Source: Phreatobacter cathodiphilus (GTDB lineage Bacteria; Pseudomonadota; Alphaproteobacteria; Rhizobiales; Phreatobacteraceae). Taken from it: DNA of 64,000 nucleotides. The first letter of the stretch is position 1. Every line of letters begins with the position of its first letter. A model generated the notes under the pieces. That model worked only from the letters and a program-made list of their open reading frames with translations, ran no database searches and was not told the DNA's origin. Where the stretch lies: positions 3,141,001-3,205,000 of the forward strand of contig NZ_CP027668.1 of the NCBI RefSeq assembly GCF_003008515.1. The letters are read 5' to 3'. The translations under genes and the position numbers were made by a program. Positions 54,228 to 61,886 of this stretch are shown one piece after another.

Positions 54228-55274
54228 ATGACGACGACCTTCGTCCGTTCAGCGTTCGGCCTCGCCCTCGCCCTGGCGCTCGGTTGCGGCGGCGACCATG
54301 CCCGGGCGCAGACGCGGACCTCCGTCACCCTCTACACCTCGGTCGAAACCGACCAGCTCGCGGTGTTCAAGGAGGCGATCGAGAAAGACCTGCCGGACAT
54401 CGAGGTGAGGTGGGTGCGCGATTCCACCGGCGTCATCACCGCCCGTGTCCTCGCCGAGCGGGCGAACCCGCGGGCCGACATGATCTTCGGCCTGGCCGCG
54501 ACCAGCCTGATGCTCTTCGCATCGGCCGACATGCTGGAGCCCTACAAGCCCCGCCAGGCCGAGGAGATCAAGCCGGCCTTCCGCGATTCCTCGACCCGCC
54601 ACCGCTGGACCGGCATGGACGCCTATGTCTCGGCCATCTGCTTCAACCGCGACGAGGCCCGCAAGGCCGGCGCCCCCGTCCCGTCGCGCTGGCGCGACCT
54701 GCTCCATCCCTCCCTGCGCCAGCGCATCGTCATGCCCCATCCCGCCTCCTCCGGCACCGGCTTCCTGCTCGTCGCCGGCTGGATCCAAATCATGGGCGAG
54801 GAGGCCGCCTGGGCCTTCATGGAACAGTTGCACCAGAGCGTGGCGCTCTACACCCATTCGGGCAGCGCGCCCTGCGTGCAGGCGGCGCGCGGCGAGAGGG
54901 TGGTGGGCCTCTCCTTCGACATGCGCGGCGCCCGCGAGAAGAGCATGGGCGCCCCCATCGAGGTCGTCGTGCCGGAGGACGGCGCCGGCTGGGAGATGGA
55001 GGCCTTCGCCCTGATCCGCGACCGGCCGAAGGACCAGGCGGATGCCGCCCGCCGCATCGCCGACTGGGCGGCGAGCCGCCGCGCCAACGAGCTCTACGCC
55101 CAGTTCTACGCCGTCGTCGCCCATCGCGACGTGACGAACCGGCCTCCCAACTACCCGCCCCACGCCGAGGAGCGCATGCTGCGCAACGACTTCTCCTGGA
55201 TGGCGCAGAACCGCGACCGCATCCTCGCCGAATGGTCGCGCCGCTTCGACGGCCGCATGCCCGCGCCGCGTTGA
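54228..55274 (+). CDS. ABC-type substrate-binding protein, 2-aminoethylphosphonate-receptor-like, orphan
   Basis: 348 residues: signal peptide (FVRSAFGLALALALGCGGDH, cut after ARAQ), then TSVTLYTSVETDQLAVFKEA and IEVRWVRDSTGVITARVLAE, the opening of PhnS-like and iron-type (SBP_bac_6/8) receptors. PHPASSGTGFLLVAGW is the ligand-loop region. No permease or ATPase gene lies near it. The ligand could be a phosphonate, Fe3+ or a carboxylate. Closed by a hairpin at 55299. Confidence 0.8.
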   Translation: MTTTFVRSAFGLALALALGCGGDHARAQTRTSVTLYTSVETDQLAVFKEAIEKDLPDIEVRWVRDSTGVITARVLAERANPRADMIFGLAATSLMLFASADMLEPYKPRQAEEIKPAFRDSSTRHRWTGMDAYVSAICFNRDEARKAGAPVPSRWRDLLHPSLRQRIVMPHPASSGTGFLLVAGWIQIMGEEAAWAFMEQLHQSVALYTHSGSAPCVQAARGERVVGLSFDMRGAREKSMGAPIEVVVPEDGAGWEMEAFALIRDRPKDQADAARRIADWAASRRANELYAQFYAVVAHRDVTNRPPNYPPHAEERMLRNDFSWMAQNRDRILAEWSRRFDGRMPAPR

Positions 55275-55298
55275 AGCCTCCTCGGGGCCTCCCACGGC

Positions 55299-55332
55299 AA
55301 AGGCCCCGCCGCCTTGCGGGCGACGGGGCCTT
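55299..55332. terminator. Bidirectional hairpin between two binding-protein genes
   Basis: AAGGCCCCGCCG / CGACGGGGCCTT with one mismatch around a short loop. It lies between convergent genes. No long T run, so partly Rho-independent at best. Confidence 0.6.
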
Positions 55333-55374
55333 GCGAGAGGGTCGACAGGAGCGGCGTCGCCGCCCCTGCCGGGA

Positions 55375-56358
55375 TCAGTTGCCGGCGGTGACGCCCGCCG
55401 CCTTGATGACCGGCGTCCACTTGGCGATTTCCGCCTCGAGGAAGGAGCGCAGGCCCGCGGGGGTGACCAGGTTGTCGGCCGGCAGGTCGGCGCCGAGCTC
55501 GGCGAGCCGCGCCTTCACGTTGGCGTCGGCGAGGGCCGCGCGCAGCGCCTCGTTGAGGCGGGCGACGATAGGCTCCGGCGTGCCCTTCGGGGCGAGCATC
55601 GCGTTCCACACGACCACCTGGTAGGCGGGCAGGCCCGCTTCCGTGGTCGTCGGCACGTCCGGCAGGGCGCTGTTGCGGCTGGCCTGGGCGACGGCGAAGG
55701 CCTTGATCGTCCCGGCACGGACCTGCGGGGCGACGTTCACCACCTGGTCGCAGAGATAGTCGACCTGGCCGGCGACGAGGTCGTTCATCGCGGGACCCGT
55801 GCCGCGATAGGGCACGCTCTGCGGCCTCACGCCAATGGTCGCGTGCAGGAGGAGGCAGGTCGTATGGCTGACCGAGCCGATGCCGGCATGGGCGTTGTTG
55901 GCGGTGCGCTCGTTGGCCTTCAGCCAGGTGACGAATTCGGCGAGCGTGTTGGCGGGCAGCGCCTTCTTGGCGGTGATCAGGATGGCGTTGGTGTTGACGA
56001 GGCCGATCTGGGCGAAGTCCGACACCGGGTTGTAGCGCAGGTTCGGATAGAGGGCGACCGAGGCGGCATGGGTGCCGGTATGGCCGATCATGATCGAGTA
56101 GCCGTCCGGCTGCAGCTGGGTGAGGCGGTTGGAGCCCGTGGTGCCGCCGGCGCCGGCGACGTTCTCGATCACCACCGTCTGTCCGAGCGACTTCGACATG
56201 GCCTCGGCGACGATGCGGCCCACCACGTCGGTCGGGCCACCCGCGGCAAAGGGGATGATCATGGTGATCGGCCGGGTGGGATAGGTCTGCGCCGCCGCGG
56301 GAGCGATGCCGGCCAGGGCGGCCAGGGCGCCGGCGGCGATGAGGTGACGTCTGTTCAT
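55375..56358 (-). CDS. Bug/TctC-family periplasmic binding protein, orphan
   Basis: 327 residues; start 56358 follows GGAGGAG. The signal peptide MNRRHLIAAGALAALAGIAP ends near AAAQ. Bug motifs: [49 protein letters not shown], and the second domain loop LAPKGTPEPIVARLNEAL. It ends in KWTPVIKAAGVTAGN, shared exactly with the Bug protein at 57521. No tctAB genes nearby. Probably a carboxylate receptor. Confidence 0.9.
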   Translation of the reverse strand: MNRRHLIAAGALAALAGIAPAAAQTYPTRPITMIIPFAAGGPTDVVGRIVAEAMSKSLGQTVVIENVAGAGGTTGSNRLTQLQPDGYSIMIGHTGTHAASVALYPNLRYNPVSDFAQIGLVNTNAILITAKKALPANTLAEFVTWLKANERTANNAHAGIGSVSHTTCLLLHATIGVRPQSVPYRGTGPAMNDLVAGQVDYLCDQVVNVAPQVRAGTIKAFAVAQASRNSALPDVPTTTEAGLPAYQVVVWNAMLAPKGTPEPIVARLNEALRAALADANVKARLAELGADLPADNLVTPAGLRSFLEAEIAKWTPVIKAAGVTAGN

Positions 56359-56494
56359 GGGACTCCTCCTGAAATGGGGCTTTGTCGGTCCGGCGCCGGT
56401 TTCGACGGGCCCGGTTGTCGACTTCGCATACTCAATTCCGCGCGACTTGGATAGAAGCAGGTAGCGCGGCGGAAGGCCCCGGCAAGGAGACCAT

Positions 56495-57394
56495 GTGATG
56501 AGCGGCGATAGGACGAACGATGCTCTCTTCCCCGGGTTCCGCATGGAGGACGTGAAGACCTCCGGAACCACCATCCGCCTGCGCACCGGCGGCTCCGGCC
56601 CTGCCCTCCTGCTCCTCCACGGCTATCCGCAGACCCATGTGCTCTGGCACAAGGTCGCGCCGCGCCTCGCCGAGCGCTACACGGTCGTCGCCGCCGACCT
56701 GCGCGGCTACGGCGACAGCGGCAAGCCGGAGACGACGGGGGACCACGCCCCCTATTCCAAGCGCGCCATGGCGCAGGACATGGCGGAGGTGATGACCGCC
56801 CTCGGCCACGAGCGCTTCTTCCTCGCCGGCCACGACCGCGGCGGTCGCGTCGCCCATCGCCTCGCTCTCGACCACGCCGACCGCGTGATGAAGTTCGCCG
56901 TCCTCGACATCGCGCCGACCCGGGAAATGTATCGCGGCACGACCGAGGCCTTCGCCAGGGCCTACTGGCACTGGTTCTTCCTGATCACGCCGGCGCCCTT
57001 TCCCGAGCGCATGATCGGCGCCGATCCCGACGCCTATTGGCTGAAGAAATGCGGGTCTGGTTCGGCGGGCCTGACCCCCTTCGCGCCGGCGGCGCTCGCC
57101 GAATATCTGCGCTGCTTCCGCGACCCTGCCGTCATCCATGCGAGTTGCGAGGATTATCGCGCCGCCGCCGGGATCGACATCGCCCACGACGACTCCGACG
57201 GCGACCGCAAGCTGGAAATCCCCCTGCGCGTGCTGTGGGGGAAGCACGGCGTCATCGAGAGCTGCTTCGACGCCCTCGCCCTCTGGCGCCGGCGTGCCAA
57301 GGACGTCAGCGGCCGGGCACTGCCGGGCGGCCATTACCTCGCCGAGGAACTGCCCGACGAGGTGGCTGAGGAGTTCGAGATGTTCTTCGGGTGA
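56495..57394 (+). CDS. Haloacetate (fluoroacetate-type) dehalogenase, alpha/beta hydrolase
   Basis: 299 residues. It aligns by eye with the Rhodopseudomonas palustris fluoroacetate dehalogenase. Nucleophile Asp114 with carboxylate-binding Arg115 and Arg118 are in AGHDRGGR; Asp138 is in VLDI; the halide pocket His159 and Trp160 are in RAYWHWFF, with Tyr221 in EDYRA; the base His280 is in LPGGH. These all match that enzyme's known residues. One lid tryptophan of the reference (FGWG) appears to be replaced (CGSG, about 186-189). It would convert haloacetate to glycolate. Its gene stands between two orphan Bug proteins. Confidence 0.8.
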   Translation: MMSGDRTNDALFPGFRMEDVKTSGTTIRLRTGGSGPALLLLHGYPQTHVLWHKVAPRLAERYTVVAADLRGYGDSGKPETTGDHAPYSKRAMAQDMAEVMTALGHERFFLAGHDRGGRVAHRLALDHADRVMKFAVLDIAPTREMYRGTTEAFARAYWHWFFLITPAPFPERMIGADPDAYWLKKCGSGSAGLTPFAPAALAEYLRCFRDPAVIHASCEDYRAAAGIDIAHDDSDGDRKLEIPLRVLWGKHGVIESCFDALALWRRRAKDVSGRALPGGHYLAEELPDEVAEEFEMFFG

Positions 57395-57466
57395 GGCAGG
57401 CGCCTCGCACCCGGGGGCTCGACCGGCGAGGCGCCGCTTCGCCTCTCCCTGACAGAACCGGCGCCC

Positions 57467-57495
57467 TTCACCTCTCCCCGGCGAGGAGAGGTGAA
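57467..57495. terminator. Hairpin between the dehalogenase and Bug genes
   Basis: TTCACCTCTCC / GGAGAGGTGAA, a perfect 11-bp stem with a 7-base loop, between convergent genes. No T run; may also belong to the G/C-rich repeat family. Confidence 0.5.
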
Positions 57496-57520
57496 CGCGC
57501 CACACGCAGCTCCGAGGCTC

Positions 57521-58495
57521 TCAGTTGCCGGCCGTCACCCCCGCGGCCTTGATCACCGGCGTCCACTTGTCGACCTCCGCGGCGACATGGGCGCGCAGGG
57601 CCTCCGGCGTCTGCCCCGCCGCATCGGGAATCTCGCAGCCGAGCTCCAGCAGCCGCTTGCGCACGCCCTCGTCGGCCAGCGCCGCACGGCCGGCGGCGTT
57701 GAGCCGGTCGACGATCTCCTTCGGCGTGCCCTTCGGCGCGAAGACGGCGTTCCAGCCGACCGCCTGAAAGGCCGGCAGGCCGGCCTCGGCGCTGGTCGGC
57801 ACGTCGGGCGCCGTCGGCAGGCGGGACGGCGTCGCCACCACGAAGGTCTTGAGATTGGCGAGCTGCGGCACGATGCCGACCGTCTGGTCGCAGACATAGT
57901 CGAGCTGCTTGCCGAGCAGCGCCGCCATGGCGGGGCCCGAACCGCGGAACGGCACATGCTGGACCGGCGCACCGACGAGATGGTGGAAGAAGACGCAGGT
58001 CAGGTGCGAGGTCGAGCCGACGCCCCCATGGCCGTAGTTGAAGCGCGTCGGGTTGGCGCGGATCAGCGCGATCATTTCCTGCAGCGTGTTGGCCGGGAAA
58101 TCCTTGTGCGCGGATATCAGCATCGGCGTACCCGCCGCGTTGATCACCGGCTCGAAATCGGTGCGCGGGTCATAGGCGAGGCGCGGATAGAGACCGACCG
58201 AGGCCGAATGGGTGCCGAGGTTGCCCATCATGATCGTGTAGCCGTCCGGCGTCGCCCGGGCGACGCGCGTCGAGGCGGTCGTGCCGCCGGCGCCGGCGGC
58301 GTTCTCGACCACGATCGTCTGGCCGAGGGTGCGCGCCATGTGGTCGGCCATGATGCGGGCGATGATGTCGGTGGGCCCGCCCGCCGCGAAGGGCACGATC
58401 AGGGTGATCTGCCGGCTCGGATAGGTGTCGGCATGGGCGGGGCCGGCGAAGACGGCGGCCGCCAGCGCGGCCAGGCCGCAGATGATGCGTTTCAT
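57521..58495 (-). CDS. Bug/TctC-family periplasmic binding protein
   Basis: 324 residues with signal peptide (MKRIICGLAALAAAVFAGPA, cut after AHA). ITLIVPFAAGGPTDIIARIM, NAAGAGGTTASTR, PDGYTIMMGNLGTH and FAPKGTPKEIVDRLN are Bug hallmarks. A clear paralogue of the protein at 55375, with the same last 15 residues. It lies 59 bases downstream of the gntR gene on the same strand, so probably co-regulated with the tartrate-dehydrogenase genes and binding their substrate. Confidence 0.9.
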   Translation of the reverse strand: MKRIICGLAALAAAVFAGPAHADTYPSRQITLIVPFAAGGPTDIIARIMADHMARTLGQTIVVENAAGAGGTTASTRVARATPDGYTIMMGNLGTHSASVGLYPRLAYDPRTDFEPVINAAGTPMLISAHKDFPANTLQEMIALIRANPTRFNYGHGGVGSTSHLTCVFFHHLVGAPVQHVPFRGSGPAMAALLGKQLDYVCDQTVGIVPQLANLKTFVVATPSRLPTAPDVPTSAEAGLPAFQAVGWNAVFAPKGTPKEIVDRLNAAGRAALADEGVRKRLLELGCEIPDAAGQTPEALRAHVAAEVDKWTPVIKAAGVTAGN

Positions 58496-58554
58496 GGGTG
58501 TCCTCCACAGGTGTTGAGGCCGCTTCCGGCGCGGCTCTGGTCGATGGTCAGGCG

Positions 58555-59250
58555 CTAGAGATGTCTGAGCCCCCAGGCTTCGAGGAGCGGCAGCAGTTCG
58601 GCCTGCGTACGCTGGCGATGGCGCCGCGCCGCGGCGTCCGCGGCAGGGCCGTCGCCGTCGCGGATGGCGGCGATGATGGCCTGGTGCTCGCCGGACGAGG
58701 CGCCGAGATTGCCGCGCAGGTGCAACGTCAGCATGCGGGCGCGGTGCATCTGGTCGCCCACCGTGCGGGCGATGCGGATGATGCGCCCGTTGGCGGCGCT
58801 CTCGACGAGGTCGCGGTGGAAGAGGTCGTCGGCTTCGCCCCAGGCGCGCATGTCGCCGCGGGCCAGGGCCTCCGCCATCAGCCCGTTCGCAGCCTCAAGG
58901 CGCGCGACCGTGGCGGCGCGCTCGGCGGAAGGAAGGGCCGCGGCGAGTTCGGCCGCCCGACCCTCGATGGCGATCATCACGTCGTAGATCTCGCGCACGT
59001 CGTCGGGGGCGAGCGCGCAGATGACGATGCCGCGCTTCGGAAGGATGCGGACGAGGCCCTCCTCCTGCAGCTTCAACACCGCCTCGTGGACCGGCGTGCG
59101 GCTGACGCCGAGGCGCAGCGCCATCTCCTGGGCCGAGGCCTGGTAGCCGGGCGCGAAGGTGCCGTCGCGGATCGCCGCCTTGATGGCGGCATAGGCGTCG
59201 TCGACCCGCGAGGGGCGCCTGTCCGCTGTCGCTCCGATCCCTGCCGTCAT
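58555..59250 (-). CDS. GntR-family regulator, FCD (FadR) subfamily
   Basis: 231 residues from ATG 59250, preferred because GAGG lies 6 bases upstream; ATG 59268 is in frame. Winged HTH: AYAAIKAAIRDGTFAPGYQ, EMALRLGVSRTPVHEAVLKL then EEGLVRILPKRGIVI. The C-terminal FCD domain has Asp and three His positions (DLFHRDLVESA, GEHQAIIAAI, HRQRT) that usually bind a metal and an organic acid. Divergent from the first tartrate-dehydrogenase-like gene. Confidence 0.9.
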   Translation of the reverse strand: MTAGIGATADRRPSRVDDAYAAIKAAIRDGTFAPGYQASAQEMALRLGVSRTPVHEAVLKLQEEGLVRILPKRGIVICALAPDDVREIYDVMIAIEGRAAELAAALPSAERAATVARLEAANGLMAEALARGDMRAWGEADDLFHRDLVESAANGRIIRIARTVGDQMHRARMLTLHLRGNLGASSGEHQAIIAAIRDGDGPAADAAARRHRQRTQAELLPLLEAWGLRHL

Positions 59251-59277
59251 CGCATCCTCATCGCCCATCCATAACAT

Positions 59278-59289
59278 CTTCCATGGAAG
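59278..59289. promoter_or_regulatory. Putative GntR operator
   Basis: Perfect palindrome CTTCCATGGAAG, with a second half-site AATGGAATGTT ten bases on and an outer AACAT / ATGTT pair. It lies between the gntR start (59250) and the -35 element of the divergent promoter at 59303. Confidence 0.5.
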
Positions 59290-59302
59290 CTGCAATGGAA
59301 TG

Positions 59303-59331
59303 TTGACAGCGCGGCGCCGGCGGCGCATTGG
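59303..59331 (+). promoter_or_regulatory. Putative promoter of the tartrate-dehydrogenase-like genes
   Basis: Exact TTGACA followed after 17 bases by CATTGG, a weak -10. A weak -10 next to an upstream operator is consistent with regulated expression. Leader about 15-20 bases. Confidence 0.35.
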
Positions 59332-59353
59332 GCGGGAAACAGGAGGGGTGTTC

Positions 59354-60430
59354 ATGAAGAGCTATCGCATCGCCACCATTCCCGGCGACGGCATCGGGAC
59401 CGAGGTCGTTTCGGCCGGCGTCGAGGTGCTGGAGGCGCTCGCCGCCCGCGACGGCGGCTTCGGCCTCGCCTTCGACCATTTCGACTGGGGCGGCGCGTAC
59501 TACAAGAAGCACGGCCGCATGATGCCGGAAGACGGCCGGGAGCAGATCCGCGGGCACGACGCCATCCTCTTCGGCTCGGCCGGCCACCCCGACATTCCCG
59601 ACCACATCACGCTCTGGGGCCTGAGGCTCGCCATCTGCCAGCCCTTCGACCAATACGCCAACGTCCGGCCGACGCGGGTCCTGCCCGGCATCACCTCGCC
59701 TCTGCGCCATGTCTCCGGCCCGGAGCTCGACTGGGTCATCGTCCGCGAGAATTCCGAGGGCGAATATGCCGGCGTCGGCGGCCGGGTCCACCAGGGCCTG
59801 CCCATCGAGGCGGCCACCGACGTGTCGATGATGACCCGCGCCGGAGTCACACGCATCATGCGCTTCGCCTTCCGCCTGGCGCAGTCGCGGCCGAGGAAGC
59901 TCCTCACCGTCGTCACAAAGTCCAACGCCCAGCGCTACGCCATGGTCATGTGGGACGAGATCGCGGTGGAGGTCGCCAAGGAATTCCCGGACGTGACCTG
60001 GGACAAGGCCATCGTCGATGCCATGACCATGCGCATGACGCTCAAACCCGAGACGATCGACACGGTGGTGGCCACCAACCTGCACGCCGACATCCTCTCG
60101 GACCTCGCGGCGGCGCTCGCCGGCTCGCTTGGGATCGCCCCGACGGCGAACCTCAATCCGGAGCGGGAGTTTCCCTCCATGTTCGAGCCCATTCACGGCT
60201 CGGCCTTCGACATCATGGGCAAGGGCGTCGCCAATCCGGTCGGCACCTTCTGGTCCGCCTCGATGATGCTCGACCACCTCGGCGAGCCGAAGGCGGCGGC
60301 CCGGCTGATGCGCGCCATCGAGCGCGTCACCGCCGACACGGCCCTGCACACGCCGGACCTCGGCGGCCGGGCGACGACGCGCCAGGTGACGGACGCGGTG
60401 ATCGCGGCCATCAAGGCCGACAACGAATAG
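59354..60430 (+). CDS. Isocitrate/isopropylmalate-type dehydrogenase, tartrate-dehydrogenase-like (copy 1)
   Basis: 358 residues; start 59354 follows AGGAGGGG. NAD-dependent beta-decarboxylating dehydrogenase fold: IPGDGIGTEVV, VRENSEGEYAGVGGR (substrate Arg/Glu), VTKSNAQRYAMVMWD (catalytic Lys), DAMTMRMTLKPETID and ILSDLAAALAGSLGIAPTAN. The usual NLFGDILSD reads NLHADILSD here, so the substrate or cofactor pocket may differ from copy 2. Likely substrates: tartrate, D-malate or a related 2-hydroxy diacid. Confidence 0.85.
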   Translation: MKSYRIATIPGDGIGTEVVSAGVEVLEALAARDGGFGLAFDHFDWGGAYYKKHGRMMPEDGREQIRGHDAILFGSAGHPDIPDHITLWGLRLAICQPFDQYANVRPTRVLPGITSPLRHVSGPELDWVIVRENSEGEYAGVGGRVHQGLPIEAATDVSMMTRAGVTRIMRFAFRLAQSRPRKLLTVVTKSNAQRYAMVMWDEIAVEVAKEFPDVTWDKAIVDAMTMRMTLKPETIDTVVATNLHADILSDLAAALAGSLGIAPTANLNPEREFPSMFEPIHGSAFDIMGKGVANPVGTFWSASMMLDHLGEPKAAARLMRAIERVTADTALHTPDLGGRATTRQVTDAVIAAIKADNE

Positions 60431-60510
60431 CAGGTCGTCGGGAGGGGCTCTGGTCCGCGAGGCGGAGCCCGTCTATGCCGCCCTCCAACGGCTGGAACGG
60501 TCCCTCGTCG

Positions 60511-60602
60511 CGTCATGGCCGGGCTTGTCCCGGCCATCCACGACTGGCACACGACGGCGCAAGACAAAGTCGTGGATGCCCGGCACAAGGCCGGGCATGA
60601 CG
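60511..60602. repeat. Double-hairpin palindromic element
   Basis: Left half 60511-60544 (CGTCATGGCCGGGCTTGTCC...) and right half 60569-60602 are inverted copies, 30 of 34 bases identical. The four differences are G/C exchanges in pairs that keep each half's own hairpin (GGCCGGG / CCCGGCC and GCCCGGC / GCCGGGC). It lies between the two dehydrogenase genes. Similar elements are common in Bradyrhizobium-like genomes. Confidence 0.75.
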
Positions 60603-60654
60603 TGAGCAGCGCGGCGCGCCTTCGACACGGCACCGCAGCACCGAGGAGACTCCC

Positions 60655-61731
60655 ATGGCCCGTTCCAACACCTACAAGCTCGCCGTCATCCCCGGCGACG
60701 GCATCGGCACCGAGGTCATGCCCGAGGGCCTGCGCGTGCTGGAGCGCGCCGCCGCCAAGTACCGCTTCTCCGTCGACCTCGACCACCACGACTTCTCGTC
60801 CTGGGCCTATTACGAGAAGCACGGCCGCATGATGCCGGAGGACTGGAAGGCAAAGATCGGCGGCTCGGACGCCATCTTCTTCGGCGCCGTCGGCATGCCC
60901 GACAAGATCCCCGACCACGTCTCGCTCTGGGGCTCGCTGCTGCTGATGCGCCGCGAGTTCGACCAGTACGTCAACCTGCGCCCGGTCAAGCTGATGCCGG
61001 GCGTGCCCTCGCCGCTGGCGAACCGCAAGCCCGGCGACATCGACTTCTTCGTGGTGCGCGAGAACACCGAGGGCGAGTACTCCTCCGTCGGCGGCCGCAT
61101 GTTCCCCGGCACCGACCGCGAGATCGTGCTGCAGGAGACGGTGATGACGCGGGTGGGCGTCGACCGCATCCTCAAATACGCCTTCGAGCTGGCCATGAAG
61201 CGCCCGCGCCGGAAGCTCACCAGCGCCACCAAGTCCAACGGCATCTCGATCTCGATGCCCTATTGGGACGAGCGCGTCGCGGAGATGAAGAAGGCCTATC
61301 CCGACGTCGCCGTCGACCAGTACCACATCGACATCCTCACCGCCCATTTCGTGCTGAACCCGGACCGCTTCGACGTGGTCGTCGCCTCCAACCTGTTCGG
61401 CGACATCCTCTCCGACCTCGGACCCGCCTGCACCGGCACCATCGGCATCGCGCCCTCGGGCAACATCAACCCGGACCGCAAGTTCCCCTCGCTGTTCGAG
61501 CCGGTCCACGGCTCGGCCCCCGACATCGCGGGGAAGGGCATCGCCAATCCGGTCGGCCAGATCTGGTCGGCGGCGATGATGCTCGACCATCTCGGCGAAC
61601 CGGAGGCCGCCGCCGCCATCGTCCGCGCCATCGAGCAGGTTCTGGCGACGCCGGAATACCGAACCCGCGACCTCGGCGGCACCGCCGACACGGTCGCCTG
61701 CGGCAAGGCCATCGCCGACGCGTTGACCTGA
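60655..61731 (+). CDS. ttuC: Tartrate dehydrogenase (copy 2)
   Basis: 358 residues, more canonical than copy 1: VIPGDGIGTEVMPEGLRVLE, YEKHGRMMPEDWKAKIGGSD, GAVGMPDKIPDHVSLWGSLL, VRENTEGEYSSVGGRMF, TKSNGISISMPYWDE and SNLFGDILSDLGPACTG (metal Asp residues). Family members oxidise tartrate, oxidatively decarboxylate D-malate and decarboxylate meso-tartrate to D-glycerate. The product glycerate fits the kinase encoded at 52877. Ends at the hairpin at 61748. Confidence 0.9.
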   Translation: MARSNTYKLAVIPGDGIGTEVMPEGLRVLERAAAKYRFSVDLDHHDFSSWAYYEKHGRMMPEDWKAKIGGSDAIFFGAVGMPDKIPDHVSLWGSLLLMRREFDQYVNLRPVKLMPGVPSPLANRKPGDIDFFVVRENTEGEYSSVGGRMFPGTDREIVLQETVMTRVGVDRILKYAFELAMKRPRRKLTSATKSNGISISMPYWDERVAEMKKAYPDVAVDQYHIDILTAHFVLNPDRFDVVVASNLFGDILSDLGPACTGTIGIAPSGNINPDRKFPSLFEPVHGSAPDIAGKGIANPVGQIWSAAMMLDHLGEPEAAAAIVRAIEQVLATPEYRTRDLGGTADTVACGKAIADALT

Positions 61732-61747
61732 CCCGCGGCATCACAAG

Positions 61748-61783
61748 AACTACGTACGTATAGCCTTTCACGTACGTAGTTTT
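61748..61783 (+). terminator. Perfect 12-bp inverted repeat: terminator or operator
   Basis: AACTACGTACGT-N10-ACGTACGTAGTT followed by TT. It is 17 bases after the tartrate dehydrogenase stop, so may end that transcript. However, the stem is AT-rich for this genome and each arm is itself a near palindrome (TACGTACGTA), which also fits a double binding site for the terC gene downstream. Confidence 0.5.
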
Positions 61784-61805
61784 CGTCGGCAAAACACTCG
61801 ATATC

Positions 61806-61841
61806 GGCAGGGTCGTACCCAGAAATGCGTATGTCCCTGCC
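61806..61841 (+). promoter_or_regulatory. Hairpin in the leader region of the first terC gene
   Basis: GGCAGGG / CCCTGCC with a 22-base loop, 45 bases before the ATG at 61887. It does not match the yybP-ykoY manganese riboswitch core that I looked for. Confidence 0.3.
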
Positions 61842-61886
61842 CCCGAACACCGCCTAGGTTCGCGCCCGAAAACCAAAGGCGCGGCG

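Noticed and set aside
61732-61886. yybP-ykoY (manganese) riboswitch before terC
   Set aside because: Expected from the gene family, but the conserved core was not found; only a simple hairpin is present. A covariance search would settle it.
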